From Polyodon spathula (taxonomy: Eukaryota; Chordata; Actinopteri; Acipenseriformes; Polyodontidae), in contig NC_054548.1 of the NCBI RefSeq assembly GCF_017654505.1, positions 25,230,870 to 25,294,869 on the forward strand: 64,000 nucleotides of DNA. The letters are read 5' to 3'. This document shows positions 1 to 11,400 of this stretch, piece after piece. The translations under genes were made by a program, and so were the position numbers. Position 1 is the first letter of the stretch. Each line of letters starts with the position of its first letter. The notes beneath the pieces were generated by a model. The model was given only the letters and a program-made list of their open reading frames with translations. It was not told the origin of the DNA and did no database searches.

Positions 1-413
1 AAGCCAGTGCTATGCAGCCCGGATTTTGGTAAGAGGTTCACCCTGCAGACGGATGCGTCAGAGACGGGTCTCGGGGCAGTGTTGTCTCAGGAGGTTCGGG
101 GAAGCGAGCACCCAGTCCTGTACATCAGCAGGTAGCTCCTTCCCCGTGAGAGAAATTATAGCACCATCGACAAGGAGTGTCTCGCAGTAAAATGGGCAGT
201 CGAGTCACTCTGGTACTACCTCCTGGGGCGACACTTCACCCTGGTTACAGATCATGCCCCCTTAGCATGGCTTCACCGGATGAAAGATAGCAACACCAGA
301 ATCACATGGTGGTACTTGGCCTTGCAGCCCTATGCCTTCAGGGTAGTCCACCGAGCAGGAAAGCTGCATCAAAACGCAGACTTTTTCTCTCGGGAAGGCA
401 TGGGGGTGTAGGA
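1..413 (+). pseudogene. Ty3/Gypsy pol 3' fragment (RNase H region)
   Basis: The first frame from base 1 reads as the RNase H part of a Gypsy polyprotein. The motif [12 protein letters not shown] is clear, followed by [28 protein letters not shown] and, near the end, QNADFFSRE. An in-frame TAG at 133-135 interrupts it, so this copy cannot make a full enzyme. The reading ends at a stop near 411. No integrase coding follows: about 40 bases later a purine-rich tract leads into an LTR. The 5' part of the element lies outside the window. Identity as Gypsy RNase H is seen in the sequence; the family placement is inferred. Confidence 0.9.
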
Positions 414-440
414 TTTTCAAATGAACCTGGTGGTGTCATT

Positions 441-455
441 CTGAGGGGGAGGATA
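441..455 (+). other. Polypurine tract of the Gypsy element
   Basis: A purine-rich run (ctgagggggagga) sits immediately before the TGTAG start of the LTR. This is where plus-strand priming occurs in LTR retrotransposons, and it helps fix the LTR boundary. Confidence 0.7.
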
Positions 456-1119
456 TGTAGCAGGGGGAGATCTGTGCTGACTCTGCTGGCGTGTTCACAG
501 TGCTGCAGGAAGAGGGCAGCAGTTGTGTGGACTTTTCCCCCCTCTCTGAATGGCTGGGAGGCTGGTTTTGGGGAGATTGTTAGCCCTGTAAGGTAATGCT
601 CTGCTGTTTCCTCAGGACTGCCCTTTTAGACGCGTCAAGAGTGCGGAAGCGCTGGTCCAGGACCGAGAACCAGCTGGGAGAAAAACAACCCTAAGTATTT
701 CACAGCGAGACAGTGAGGGTGGGGAACCCTTGGGCAGACCCCGGAATATTGTATCCGAGCAGGCTAGTCAGCCGGCAGTGTAGGTCGGTGATCCGGGTCG
801 CACGGGTAGCGGCGACCTGCATATCGATGCCAAGTACATACCTTTTGTAGTTTTGTTACTTTATTTTCCCTGTTTCTTTGTGCCTTCTATTGTTGAATTA
901 TTGTTTTGAAGCACCTGCGAGTGCGCCTGGATTGTTTACCATCGCTTGGTTTTCCCGTGGTTCTGTTTACCATAGTTGGTAAGCAGACCACTGACCAACA
1001 GCGCTCTCTGCAGGCTAAAGAAACAAAAGCACCCCCGAAATAAAACTGGGCACCTGTGCGGTGTGTCAGGTCCACCTGTCTGTCTTCTGTGTCCGTGAAT
1101 TACCCACCACCCTTCCACA
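456..1119 (+). mobile_element. 3' LTR of the Gypsy element
   Basis: The segment starts TGTAGCAGG right after the polypurine tract and ends TTCCACA, giving the usual TG...CA termini over about 664 bp. An AATAAA signal at 1039-1044 lies about 80 bp before the end, consistent with an R/U5 boundary. The 5' LTR and the left target-site duplication are outside the window, so the right end is inferred from the terminal motif alone. Confidence 0.65.
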
Positions 1120-2954
1120 GTGATGTTTTAAAAAAAATCAGTTTTCTGATTCAGTTTTCTGAAAACGCTTTGTCATGTAAATGTACTGAATGATTGCTGC
1201 TTTTTCAATGACTGCCAATTCAAAGTATTTATCTTCACGTAACTTTCCTATATATTTATCACATTTCTTTCCATGGTTTGCTTCGTAGTGTATTTTAATG
1301 TTGACAGCCACATGCTGCTTACAGATTAAGCATGTTGGTTAACCTTACCATTCATGTCCACAGAGATAAGAAATTCCCCATTTGTCTTGAAACACACGGC
1401 ACTCTTGGTCCACCTTTCTCTTAAAGACATGAGGATACTTTTCATTACTTGCAAATTTGAAATAAAACCCCTTTTCTGGTATCACTAATGTCTTAACTCG
1501 AACCTGCATTTCCAGCTGCTTTTGAAACAGCCATTGATAACAGGGCAATTGAAGTCAGTCAGGAAACTACCTTGGTAGCAATTCAGTTTATAGAGATTGT
1601 GATCAGGGTTTTTCAATTTTGTTAACAGTGAAAATTTAATGTGGCTTACCGGACTACTGGCGGTGCAGTTTTGGTGGCTACGGGTCATTTAATTTAACCC
1701 CTGCTCATCTGTAACCAGATTATGATATAAAAAGGCAGCATCCCAAATACTGGTGTCCTTGACATTAACCTGTGACCTAATACAATGGCCATATCGGTGA
1801 TACAAAGCCACTACTCTCTGTACACCTGGGTTCAGTGATGTTTGCCAGTCCAGTTCCATTTTGGTCCAGTGACAATGTTTCACTGCTGCATTGTTTTTGT
1901 TAACCTGTTTTGTGCCAGATTTTTTTAAAAAGCTCAGTGTGTGAGGTATGACTTTTATATTTGCAGGGTTAAACACTGCATGCTGACTGCACGCTGACAA
2001 AAACATTACAATGATTCATCATATCCTACAGTTAGAGCCCCACCCCACACAAAGGTTATCAGTTGAAAAAAAAAAACTGATATGTTTTTACCTACAAGGA
2101 ACAGCAGATTGTGAGGTGTTTTTTTTTATAACCTTCCAGAGTTTTGACAATTTTATATCAAAATTGATTTAAATGGGGTTATATATTAAATCAATCCTGT
2201 TATATGGAAAATCTTTAGCGCTTTCAAGCCATTAATTGACTGCAACAAGAAGATTTTACAGAAGAATTTTTAAAAAGCTCAGAACATTTTTATCCACTGC
2301 CCACACCCATGACATGACCACATGCTTTGAGGTAGGGGTTTTATTAAACATTTATTAAACATTTAAACTTTTAAATATATCATTTAAATGTTAAAATTAA
2401 ATAAAATTGAGTGCTGTTACTTAATTTTAAACTTTTTATAAATTACCACGTACGTATCCATAAAAAAGTCTTCTGATTTTTGGTGTTTTACCCCAGCTTT
2501 TCTATTCCTTTTTAAAAGCCCTTTATAAAATTCATGTATAAAAACAGTGAAGCAGTATGAAAAAATAGCATTGTGGGTACGATAATGGTCATTTTACTGA
2601 TAGCAATAGTTTGTACTTGTCTGATTAGGCAGCAGTAGGAAAAACACCAAAAAATAAACCTAAAATGTGAGCAATATTTTCTGTTTCAGAAACATATTAA
2701 ACATCTCAAGTCTCAGTCCTAGAATAGCCAAGTTCCTTCAAAAACTGTGTGCAAGTGTACCTAGAAGAATTGATGGGGTTTTGAAGGCAAAGGGTGGTCA
2801 CACTAAATATTGATTTGATGTAGATTTTTCTTCTGTTCACTCACTTTGCATTTTGTTAATTGATAAATCTAAACTATTAACATGTCTATTTTTGAAAGCA
2901 TTCTTACTTTACAGCATTTTTTCACACCTGCCTAAAACTTTTGCACAGTACTGT
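1120..2954. other. Non-coding stretch, no gene seen
   Basis: AT-rich sequence with short homopolymer runs. No exon with conserved protein similarity and no clear repeat family was recognised. It may be intron 1 or the upstream region of TFDP1, because the exon encoding the start of that protein was not found. Confidence 0.5.
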
Positions 2955-2974
2955 ATATGTGTGTGTGTGTATTT

Positions 2975-3059
<85 letters not shown>

Positions 3060-3060
3060 T
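2955..3060. repeat. Compound (TG)n-(AT)n-(AC)n microsatellite
   Basis: A TG run is followed by about 60 bp of alternating AT and then an AC run. The array is close to self-complementary end to end, so it could fold into a long hairpin. Open frames through it, such as YIYIYI or THTHTH, are artefacts of the repeat. Confidence 0.97.
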
Positions 3061-3063
3061 GTA

Positions 3064-3715
3064 CAGCTCTGGAAAAAATTGAGACCACTACAAAATTATC
3101 AGTTTCTTTGGTTTTACTATTTATAGGTATGTGTTTGGGTAAAATGAACATTTTTGTTTTATTCTATAAACTACTGATAACATTTCTCCCAAATTCCAAA
3201 TAATAATATTGTTATTTAGAGCATTTATTTGCAGAAAATGACAACTGGTCAAAATAACTAAAGCTGCAGTGTTGTCTGACCTTGAATAATGCAAAGACAA
3301 TAAGTTCATATTCATTTTTAAACAACACAATATTAATGTTTTAACTTGGGAAGAGTTCAGAAATCAATATTTGGTGGAATAACCCTGATTTTTAAGCACA
3401 GCTTTCATCCATCTTGGCATGCTCTCCACCGTCTTTCACATTGATGTTGGGTGACTTTATGCAGCTCGGCTTTGTTTGATGGCTTGTGGCCATCCATCTT
3501 CCTCTTGATCACATTCCAGAGGTTATCAATAGGGCTCAGATCTGGAAATTGGGCTGGCCATGACAGGGTCTTGATCTAGTGGTCCTCCATCCACACCTTG
3601 ATTGACCTGGCTGTGTGGCATGGAGCATTGTCCTGCTGGAAAAACCAATCCTCAGAGTTGGGGAATATTGTCAGAGCATAAGGAAGCAAGTTTTCATCCA
3701 GGATAACCTTTAGAC
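3064..3715 (-). mobile_element. Truncated Tc1-like transposon (antisense)
   Basis: The left terminus CAGCTCTGGAAAAAAT follows a TA dinucleotide at 3062-3063, as expected for a Tc1/mariner insertion. From about 3390 the reverse strand carries transposase similarity: QQDNAPCHTARS around the second catalytic Asp, then WMEDH and LWNVIKRKMDGHKP-like sequence. Frameshifts and stops break the frame. The element stops abruptly near 3715 and lacks its N-terminal coding half and its other terminal repeat. Confidence 0.85.
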
Positions 3716-4112
3716 AAATATAAGTATAGCAGGTTGAAAATGTGTGCTGTGCTACAAGGTTTGGAAAAGGCGTTTATCTAAAAGCTGCGTGTGAAGTCAG
3801 AAAGACAGCAGCCAAGAGTAGCTGGCACAGCAAGCTCTGGGTAACAGAAGGCAGCAATTGAAACATGTATTCTGTGTCATTGACGGTTTCCTTCAAAACC
3901 GTTATCAAAATGCAGCATCAGTTCACAAAAAGATCATCCTCAGACACTTTGCTAAGGCTGCAAGTACCAATGCTTGATTTGGAGAAGAAGCGTGTTTGCA
4001 GTTGAAAAATGCGTTAACTGTTATATAAAAGAATTACGATAATTGCGGTGTAGAATAATACCATAATGTACCTAAATCGCGGTAAACCGAAAAACCGGTA
4101 TACTGACCCGTC
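3716..4112. mobile_element. Possible hAT-type transposon end
   Basis: The stretch ends with a run of AACCGG/CGGTA words and GACCCGTCCCTAC, which resembles the terminal region of hAT elements (often YAGGG at the tip). No transposase frame was seen. The upstream part could be another repeat into which it was inserted. Confidence 0.3.
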
Positions 4113-4119
4113 CCTACAA

Positions 4120-4262
4120 CTCCCCAGTAATGTTGTTGAAGCTGACACACTGGGATCCTTCAAGAAGTTGCGTGATTAGATTCTGCGGTCAATAAGCTAC
4201 TAACAACCAAACGAGCAAGATGGGCCGAATGGCCTCCTTTCGTTTTGTAAACTTTCTTATGT
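4120..4262 (+). repeat. Probable LINE 3' tail
   Basis: The words GGGATCCTTCAAGAAG, GATGGGCCGAATGGCC and TTTCTTATGT resemble the 3' end of a LINE family (L2/CR1 type) common in fish. The translation carries the frame remnant LGSFKKLRD followed later by RARWAEWPP. The family name is from memory and needs a library match. Confidence 0.45.
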
Positions 4263-5172
4263 GATCACGTCAGCTTCGTGCATCTCTGGTGCATTGTCTA
4301 TTTTATTGATAGTTTTATGTCTCTGTGCTCTAAAATTGATTGGAGATTTAATTTCTTGCTCATTGTGAAAGTAAACCAAGTATGACCCCAAAGCCAAAAA
4401 GTCATTTTCTACCTTAAATGCCAGATCCTACCCTTTACTTACACATAAAGTGCACTATAACTGATTTCCATTTAATCAATGCCATACTTGGCTCAACATG
4501 AAACAAGATTGCAGATTACAGATTTCCTAAATTTCTGAATAGGTTTGCAGAGATATATCCATGTGCTGCATAATCCTGTACGTTATTTAGACAGTTGCGG
4601 GTTTAATTCCACTATTAATGTATGTTAATATTAATGCCTCCTTGACCAACTGCAGCTCTACTTACACAAGCTTGTGCTAATGGGATTAATAATTAGTTGG
4701 ATTGTACAGCCCCTACTGTGTTTGGTTAAAAACCTTTTTTTTTTTTTTTTTTTTTTGCGCAGTGTTTTTTCAACTGGAACTACTAACTGTAATAAAGCCC
4801 CGATTCCGACATTTCAAACTCCAGTGAAGTCGAACCCTTCTTTTTGTCTTGGAAGAGTGAGAAAGCGGTACATTTAGATTGCCACATGGCTGTGACTTCC
4901 AGAGCAAGATGTGCATTATGTTTGAAGAACATTTTCAGTTATTTGCTCCACCTGTGGTAGCCCGATACGTGTGAATCCATGATGTTGAATCATTATTTTG
5001 GCATTTCATTATTTAAACATGTTGCTGAATAGGAAAAGCATGGCCTGTTGTTGCCCGATCAGTACTAGTACATGACATTTTAAACTGGAACTTTCTGAAA
5101 TCAAGAGGAGGAGCAATCTAGAAAAGTTGTTGCTGTTTATCAATTGCTTTTTTTCTTCTCTTTTTATTATAG

Positions 5173-5401
5173 GCAGGCTTAATTGAAGCAAATGGAGAGC
5201 TCAAGCTTTTTATAGACCAAAATCTTAGTCCTAGTAAAGGTAAGTTGTTGGCTTTGTTTTTATTTTTTTTAACTGATTGGCTTATCTGCCTATAGACTAC
5301 GATTTCCATTCAGTACTTTAATGAGGCTATTTATTTGTGCTAATTCAGGGGAGTCCAGTGCTGCTGGAACACTGAAAATGTAACTGAATGGAGTTCCTAT
5401 A

Positions 5402-5444
<43 letters not shown>

Positions 5445-8400
5445 AAATTATGTACTAAAATTAGGTGAAAAAAATGGAAACACAAGCTCAGATCAGTGCA
5501 CTGTGTCCTGTTCATTTCACATGTGTTCATACATGAATCCTGTATATAAACCTGCACAGGATGGGAAATGAGTTTATTACTTTGTGGTACAGGTAATTTG
5601 CCCTCCTACAGCATAGCTACATTTTGGTCCAGAGCAGTATTTAGTTGTGCCTGAAACTTTGGCAGGAAGTTGTTTTTCTTAAAGTAACTGGTCTTCCTCA
5701 AAGTTGAAATTTGTAGATGTAAAATATGACTCTGTCCATGCCAGACTAAAAGAAGCGTTATTTAATGCAGTCCTGTGGTTACCCCTTTGCAGTCCATTTA
5801 TTCAGCTCTTTTCAGATGTCAGGTCCAATTTATTTTCACATGTGCTGTTTATTTTACATGCACTGTTTTTGAAAGTATTTTTTTCAGAGGAAAACAGGTT
5901 AAAGGCATTGAATCGCAAAAGGACACTCGGTACTGTATCACCAACCCAGCCCTACCCCTTGTTCGCTGTATTTTTCACATACCTCTTTATAGACTTGCAT
6001 ACTGATAAGGCTTCTCCTGAGAACTCGTTTTTTCACCAAACTCATCAATAATGTGATCAAAATCATTATTTTATTACTATAACATCTCAAAAAGCTCTGC
6101 AAATGTCTTTGTGATATTCTTTGAGCGCTGGATGCAGAAGCGGCTATCTCCTTTGTTTATGTCAGTGTTATCTCGGTAGTGCACGGGGCTATGAGATATG
6201 CCCTTTTTATTTATTTATTTTTGGCTTAATTTGGCTCCTGTCGGTTTCTGGAACTGAAAGGTTCTCGGCTTTTTCCGGAGAAAAAACTTCTAGAGACAAC
6301 TGTCCGACGTCGGACTAGAAAGGGAAAATTAATGTCAGACCTGGCCCGACATAGGACCGCAAAGGGTTACATAAGTAACTTTAATATGTAAGAACCTTGA
6401 CTATTGCACAGACATCCATGATTGTAGGAAACCATTATGATTCCCTGCAAGCGATGGATTTTCAATTGTGGTGATACTCCTGTCTGGACAGGCTTCATCA
6501 CAAAATAAGAGTGTTAGTTTGGGGGTAAAGGATAGGCATAGTGGATATAGGTCTGTGGCAAAGTGCCCGCCCTTGTGTGTATTTTGTGTTATCTGTTGTG
6601 TGTTAATGTTGGTGTATAGTCATTGATACACGGGATATAAACGGGTCTGTGTAACACAAGTGTTTAAAATGTATATTTGTATTTAGGCACGAGGATTGCG
6701 CAGCACTTACTGTGCAAGTAAAAAGTAATAATATGTGAGCACGGGGAATTGCACTTTATTAATTCACGTGCAGTTGTACCGAGACTCCAGTTGAATGATT
6801 GATTAGCAATCGAGTCTCGGTACAGCTGCATAAAAGCAGCATGTTTTCACTCACTCGGGGTTGTGTGTTCGGTGAGTGGAGAATGGGATTGGAGATGGAG
6901 GTAATAATTGTGATAAGAATAATCGTATTTAAAATTTCTACTCGCTGTGTTTTGTGTAGTGTTAGTCAGTTTTGTTTGTCTGTTTATTTTTGGCTTCATG
7001 TGCTGTGTGCTGTTTTTGTTACAACCTTTTTATTTTCTGTTCTGTTTATTTATTAAATGCTGAGCGAAAGCTCCACCAAACTCCACCTCTGTTTATTTCC
7101 TGGCTCTGGTCTGACGTCACCCACTCCTACTGTCTTTCTGACAAGGTCATATTAATTTAAAATTAGAGCCATTCCCAGAAAAAGAATGCATTTTGTACAG
7201 ACATGCCTGTTTTTATGGAAGTTTTTTACAAATGGATTGCCAGTGTTTCCATGGAAACCGTAATATTTTCAGTGTTGACTCAGCCCAGGGTAGAGTATAT
7301 CTTGCTTCATATGAGAATTCTGCTTAACTCTTATCAGCCTTTATCTTGAGGTTTAGATATTAGTTCAAGCCCTACACTTGAAGTTATTTAGCATGCATGA
7401 CTTGGTGACCTGTATATCTGGGGGTCTCTCTGTCTTCATTGGAAGATATCTGAAGTCAATATGAAAGGGCCAGATATAATTGACAGCTTTGATTTTCTGG
7501 TCTTAGAAATCCCTGGCCCAGCCACAGAAACAAAGAATAAATTGAAACTGATTGCATGAAATAGCAAAGCCCCTGCAACACCTTGCACAATTAACAGGTT
7601 AAATGATGTTTTAATAAAGACTCTTCAGCTCAAATAGTGTTATTCCATAGGGTGAGTGATTTTTTTTGAGCCCCTGAAAAATAAGCATTGAGGAGCAAAC
7701 CTTGCTATTTATTAATGTGGTTTGTTCTACTTTGTCAAGCTGTTTCAATTTTGCATGGTGTAAAAATTCAAAATACACAAAATAAAATTTACAGCAAGTA
7801 ATTAACAAATGATTACCTGATTTTGATGACTCAACACTAGGTGGCAGTGTTTCTTTGTGTAGAAGCATGTGTAATAGATGTGGGCACCATATAAAACAAG
7901 TTTATTAAAGCTACTGTAGTAGATCTAATATTTTCTTTCTTTATAGCTAGTAAAATACTGCCTGGTCATATTAGTGATGGACATTAACCAAACCTTCTTT
8001 GAACTGTGACTTAATCAAATTTACATTTCTGTTTTTTTATTATTTTTTGTGAACAGTGGCCAATAGCTTCTAATAAAAATTATACTTGTGGTTCGTCCAG
8101 TTGTAGCCACACATCAGTACAGCAGCCATCCATATTTTATATTACAAGTTGGGATTTAATCAATTTTTAGCTGTTTGTTTTGTTTTTGTTTTTTTAAATG
8201 TGTTTTTTTTTGGCAAATGCATATTTAGCTATTCATTTTGATTTACAGTTAAATTTTTTGTTTGTTTCTGTGGTGGGGATCTCTAACTGTGTTTTGTTCA
8301 AATTGGCTTAGAGACAATCAACCTCAATAAGGGCTTAACTCTGCCCTCACATTTATTTTTATAAAGCATAAAACTTTCCCCTGGTTAGTTGGCTAATTTT

Positions 8401-11400
8401 GATTTTTTCCTATTGTTCCTCTGTCCTTGGTAATAAACGCATAATATCCGTCTCTGTCTTCTAAAATGCTTGGTTTGTAGCTCTGCATGAACTTGAAACT
8501 GCTTGGACGAATGGCACAAAACACACAAGCTGAATGGGTGGATACGGACTGTTGCACTTTTGAAACCTGCCGAAGAAGCTAGTAGGGTCAGCATGTTAAC
8601 TGGAGTTAAAGGATTTGGTCTTGATGCTGCAAATGCAGAAAGACAAAACCATTCAGAACTGGTTATTGGGCTTAACACAATATTTAGATAAAAGTGGATA
8701 ATTCAAGCTCACATTTGAATTGTGGTTTTATGGCAAGGATGTGGTGTGTTGGAAGCGTTTTTAAACAAAAAGGACCTCCCTTCCAGATGCCATTTGCATG
8801 GTTCCCCAACAGACACATTGTTCCAGTTGTCTTGTATAGACGCAGGGCAAAGCTGCTGTATACTGTAGTGTATTTCTTTATTTATTCCTCCAGGTGTGTT
8901 ATCATTAGTGGCTGTTCATCCGACAACTCTAACAATGGGAAAACAGCTCCTGCCAAAAACACTTGGACCCTCCAACGTTAACATTACGCCACACATGGTA
9001 AGGATACCTGTTCTTAAAGCGGATGTTTTTTGCCCCATGAAGTTTGGGTATATGGCAGTGGGAAGAGGATGGCCAAGTTTAAGGTAAAAATCTGGAATAA
9101 AAAGATTAAAGAAGGGAATTTGTCTGAGTTAGGCCTTTTTACTTATATTTTAACCAAATACAGCTGTGCAGTGGTTGTAAAACAAATCATTCAGTGTAAT
9201 TGCCAAGTCTGTAAAGATCTGCCTAGCTTCAACAGCCTGTGGTAATGACAGAGATGAGTGTTTTGTGATTGTGTGCTTGCTGTAGTATCAGGGGGAGAAA
9301 CACCATGTGTGACCAGCAGTTGTAAGGGGCCTGTAGATTTATATCCAGAATGTTCTATTTTATGAAATGCGGCGAGGCGTTGCATTCTAGAATATGGAGT
9401 ATTAAGGAGAAGGCGAGAACAAATACCAAATGTGGCAAACCATTGTTGCACATCTTGTAATCCAATACATACTGAAAAGAAACTAAACGTTATAACTGTA
9501 ATCTGTATTACTGTTGAGGACTAAAAGGCTTTGTGGATAAGATGGACACTCAGTCACAGCCTGTAGTCATTGTTTCTCATTGTCTTTGACTAGTAATTTA
9601 GCTTGTGGAGGAATACTAGTCTTTTAGAGTTGCACTCTGACTGCCTCTGGATTAATCCAAGGACTTCTAACATCTCTATATAAAGATTGTTAATGCCTTC
9701 CACTGACATTGGCTGAGGTCACCTGGTGCTTAATGCTGATGAAAGAAACCCTCCTGTCAGCAAATAGGGTCAGGGTAAGCAGTACCATCATCCTATTAAT
9801 GTAGTTTGTTATGTAAGAGTGAAATAACGGCACATTACACACACCTGAGCTTTGTGCTGTGGCTCGGAAATGTAAAGAAATTAAGGAGCTCATGTTTAAA
9901 GTGTTGAGTATTGCTAATGATATTTAACAGTTTAAAGTCAGTTTACTGTTAAACCGGATTAAGTAAAGGTTGCAACTCCTCCAGTGACCTGGGGGTGACT
10001 GTTGCAGTGGAGCGGAAAATATAGGCAAGTTGTATTACAGATTTAATAAAGTATAACTGCTTGTGCATGTGAAAAGAAAGATGGTATTGCTGACACATGA
10101 GTCTACAGCTAGAGGCTTAAGAACTTTGAGTGAAGACCCCTTGTCACATGATCTCCTTAATATTTACACAAATCCATAGGCCAGAAAAAAAGCTTATCTA
10201 GCCTGCAAGCATTTAGTCATTCCTGCCTGAGGCCCTACTGAGTTTCAAAATGAACTGTCATATCTCTAGCTATTTTAAAGGGATATTGAATAAGGTTTGA
10301 GACTTAAATTATTATACCACAAATATTAAGTGTTTTACAGTTAACCATCTGTGTTTTACAGGTAATCAGCACCCCGCAGAGATCCGCAGGGACGAATGCA
10401 GTCCTGCTTGGTAGTCCTCACACACCAAATACACAATTCATCACACAGAGCCAGGTGGCAGACTCTTCCCCCTGGTCCACAGGGTAAGTAAAGTGGTCCT
10501 GGGTTTGGCTTGCAAGCAATCATGTGATTTAACGTGAGAATTATTGTCACTAACCATTCGAAACAGCCCAGGGATAAAAATAAATCAGCAAAATGTAGAA
10601 ATAATAATAATGATAATAATAATAAATAAAATTAAATGTGTATAGTCACATTAAAAATTATATAAATATATGTTAAAAACAAATATCCACTCCAAAGTTA
10701 CTGTAACTGTGGCTTGAAATGCTTTGACAACCAGTGTCCTTTGAGAGTCTGAAGGTTGTGCAGGTGTATTTGCTTCCTAAAGTTATAACCATAAATTTAA
10801 TTGAATTTCGTGTGGTGGTCAAAGAACTCATTACAAGTCTTATTAAAAATCGCATTGGTTCATTAAGGAACATCTTTTAAAAGGAGCATGCTAATTTCCC
10901 AACTAAAAATCCAGCTCCTTGGTATGACCAGTGCTCCAAGCAGTGACCGTTTTGGTCGCCATGGCAACCTGTTCTCGTTGGGCAACTGAATATTAATTTA
11001 GTTGACTACAGGCGACCTTTGTGCTGGAAAGTTTGTTTTAGATATTTAACATCATCTACAGTTTTGTTATTCACAATATAATTTGGAGTTTTTTCCCTTC
11101 TGCATCCGTGTGACACATGTCTGGTTAACTGTTAATTTTCTAGGAGATTTTTATTTATTTATGTTCTGTGCAGTTTGAGGGACCACTCTGATTTGCTTGC
11201 GACATTCTCTCTAGGGGTAGTTTTGTCTGACTCGCTGGCACCTGTGTGCTCCATAAACTTAACATCACTCCATAAACTTTTTTCCTATTGCAAATGCTCC
11301 GCCTAAAGGAACAGGAACTTAAAAGAACACATTTTTGGCACGGCTAGCGATTTGTTCACAATGAAACAGTACTGTTTTGTAACCTGATAACTCATCATCA

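Noticed and set aside
2853..3203. Open frames through the AT/GT repeat giving YIYI and THTH runs
   Set aside because: Product of dinucleotide repeats; no real coding signal.
5192..5194. ATG inside the first visible TFDP1 exon as a start codon
   Set aside because: It is out of the protein's frame; similarity begins upstream with AGLIEAN and needs an earlier exon.
8503..8691. 62-codon frame in a TFDP1 intron
   Set aside because: It does not fit the Dp-1 protein, and the phase-matched next exon begins at 8894.
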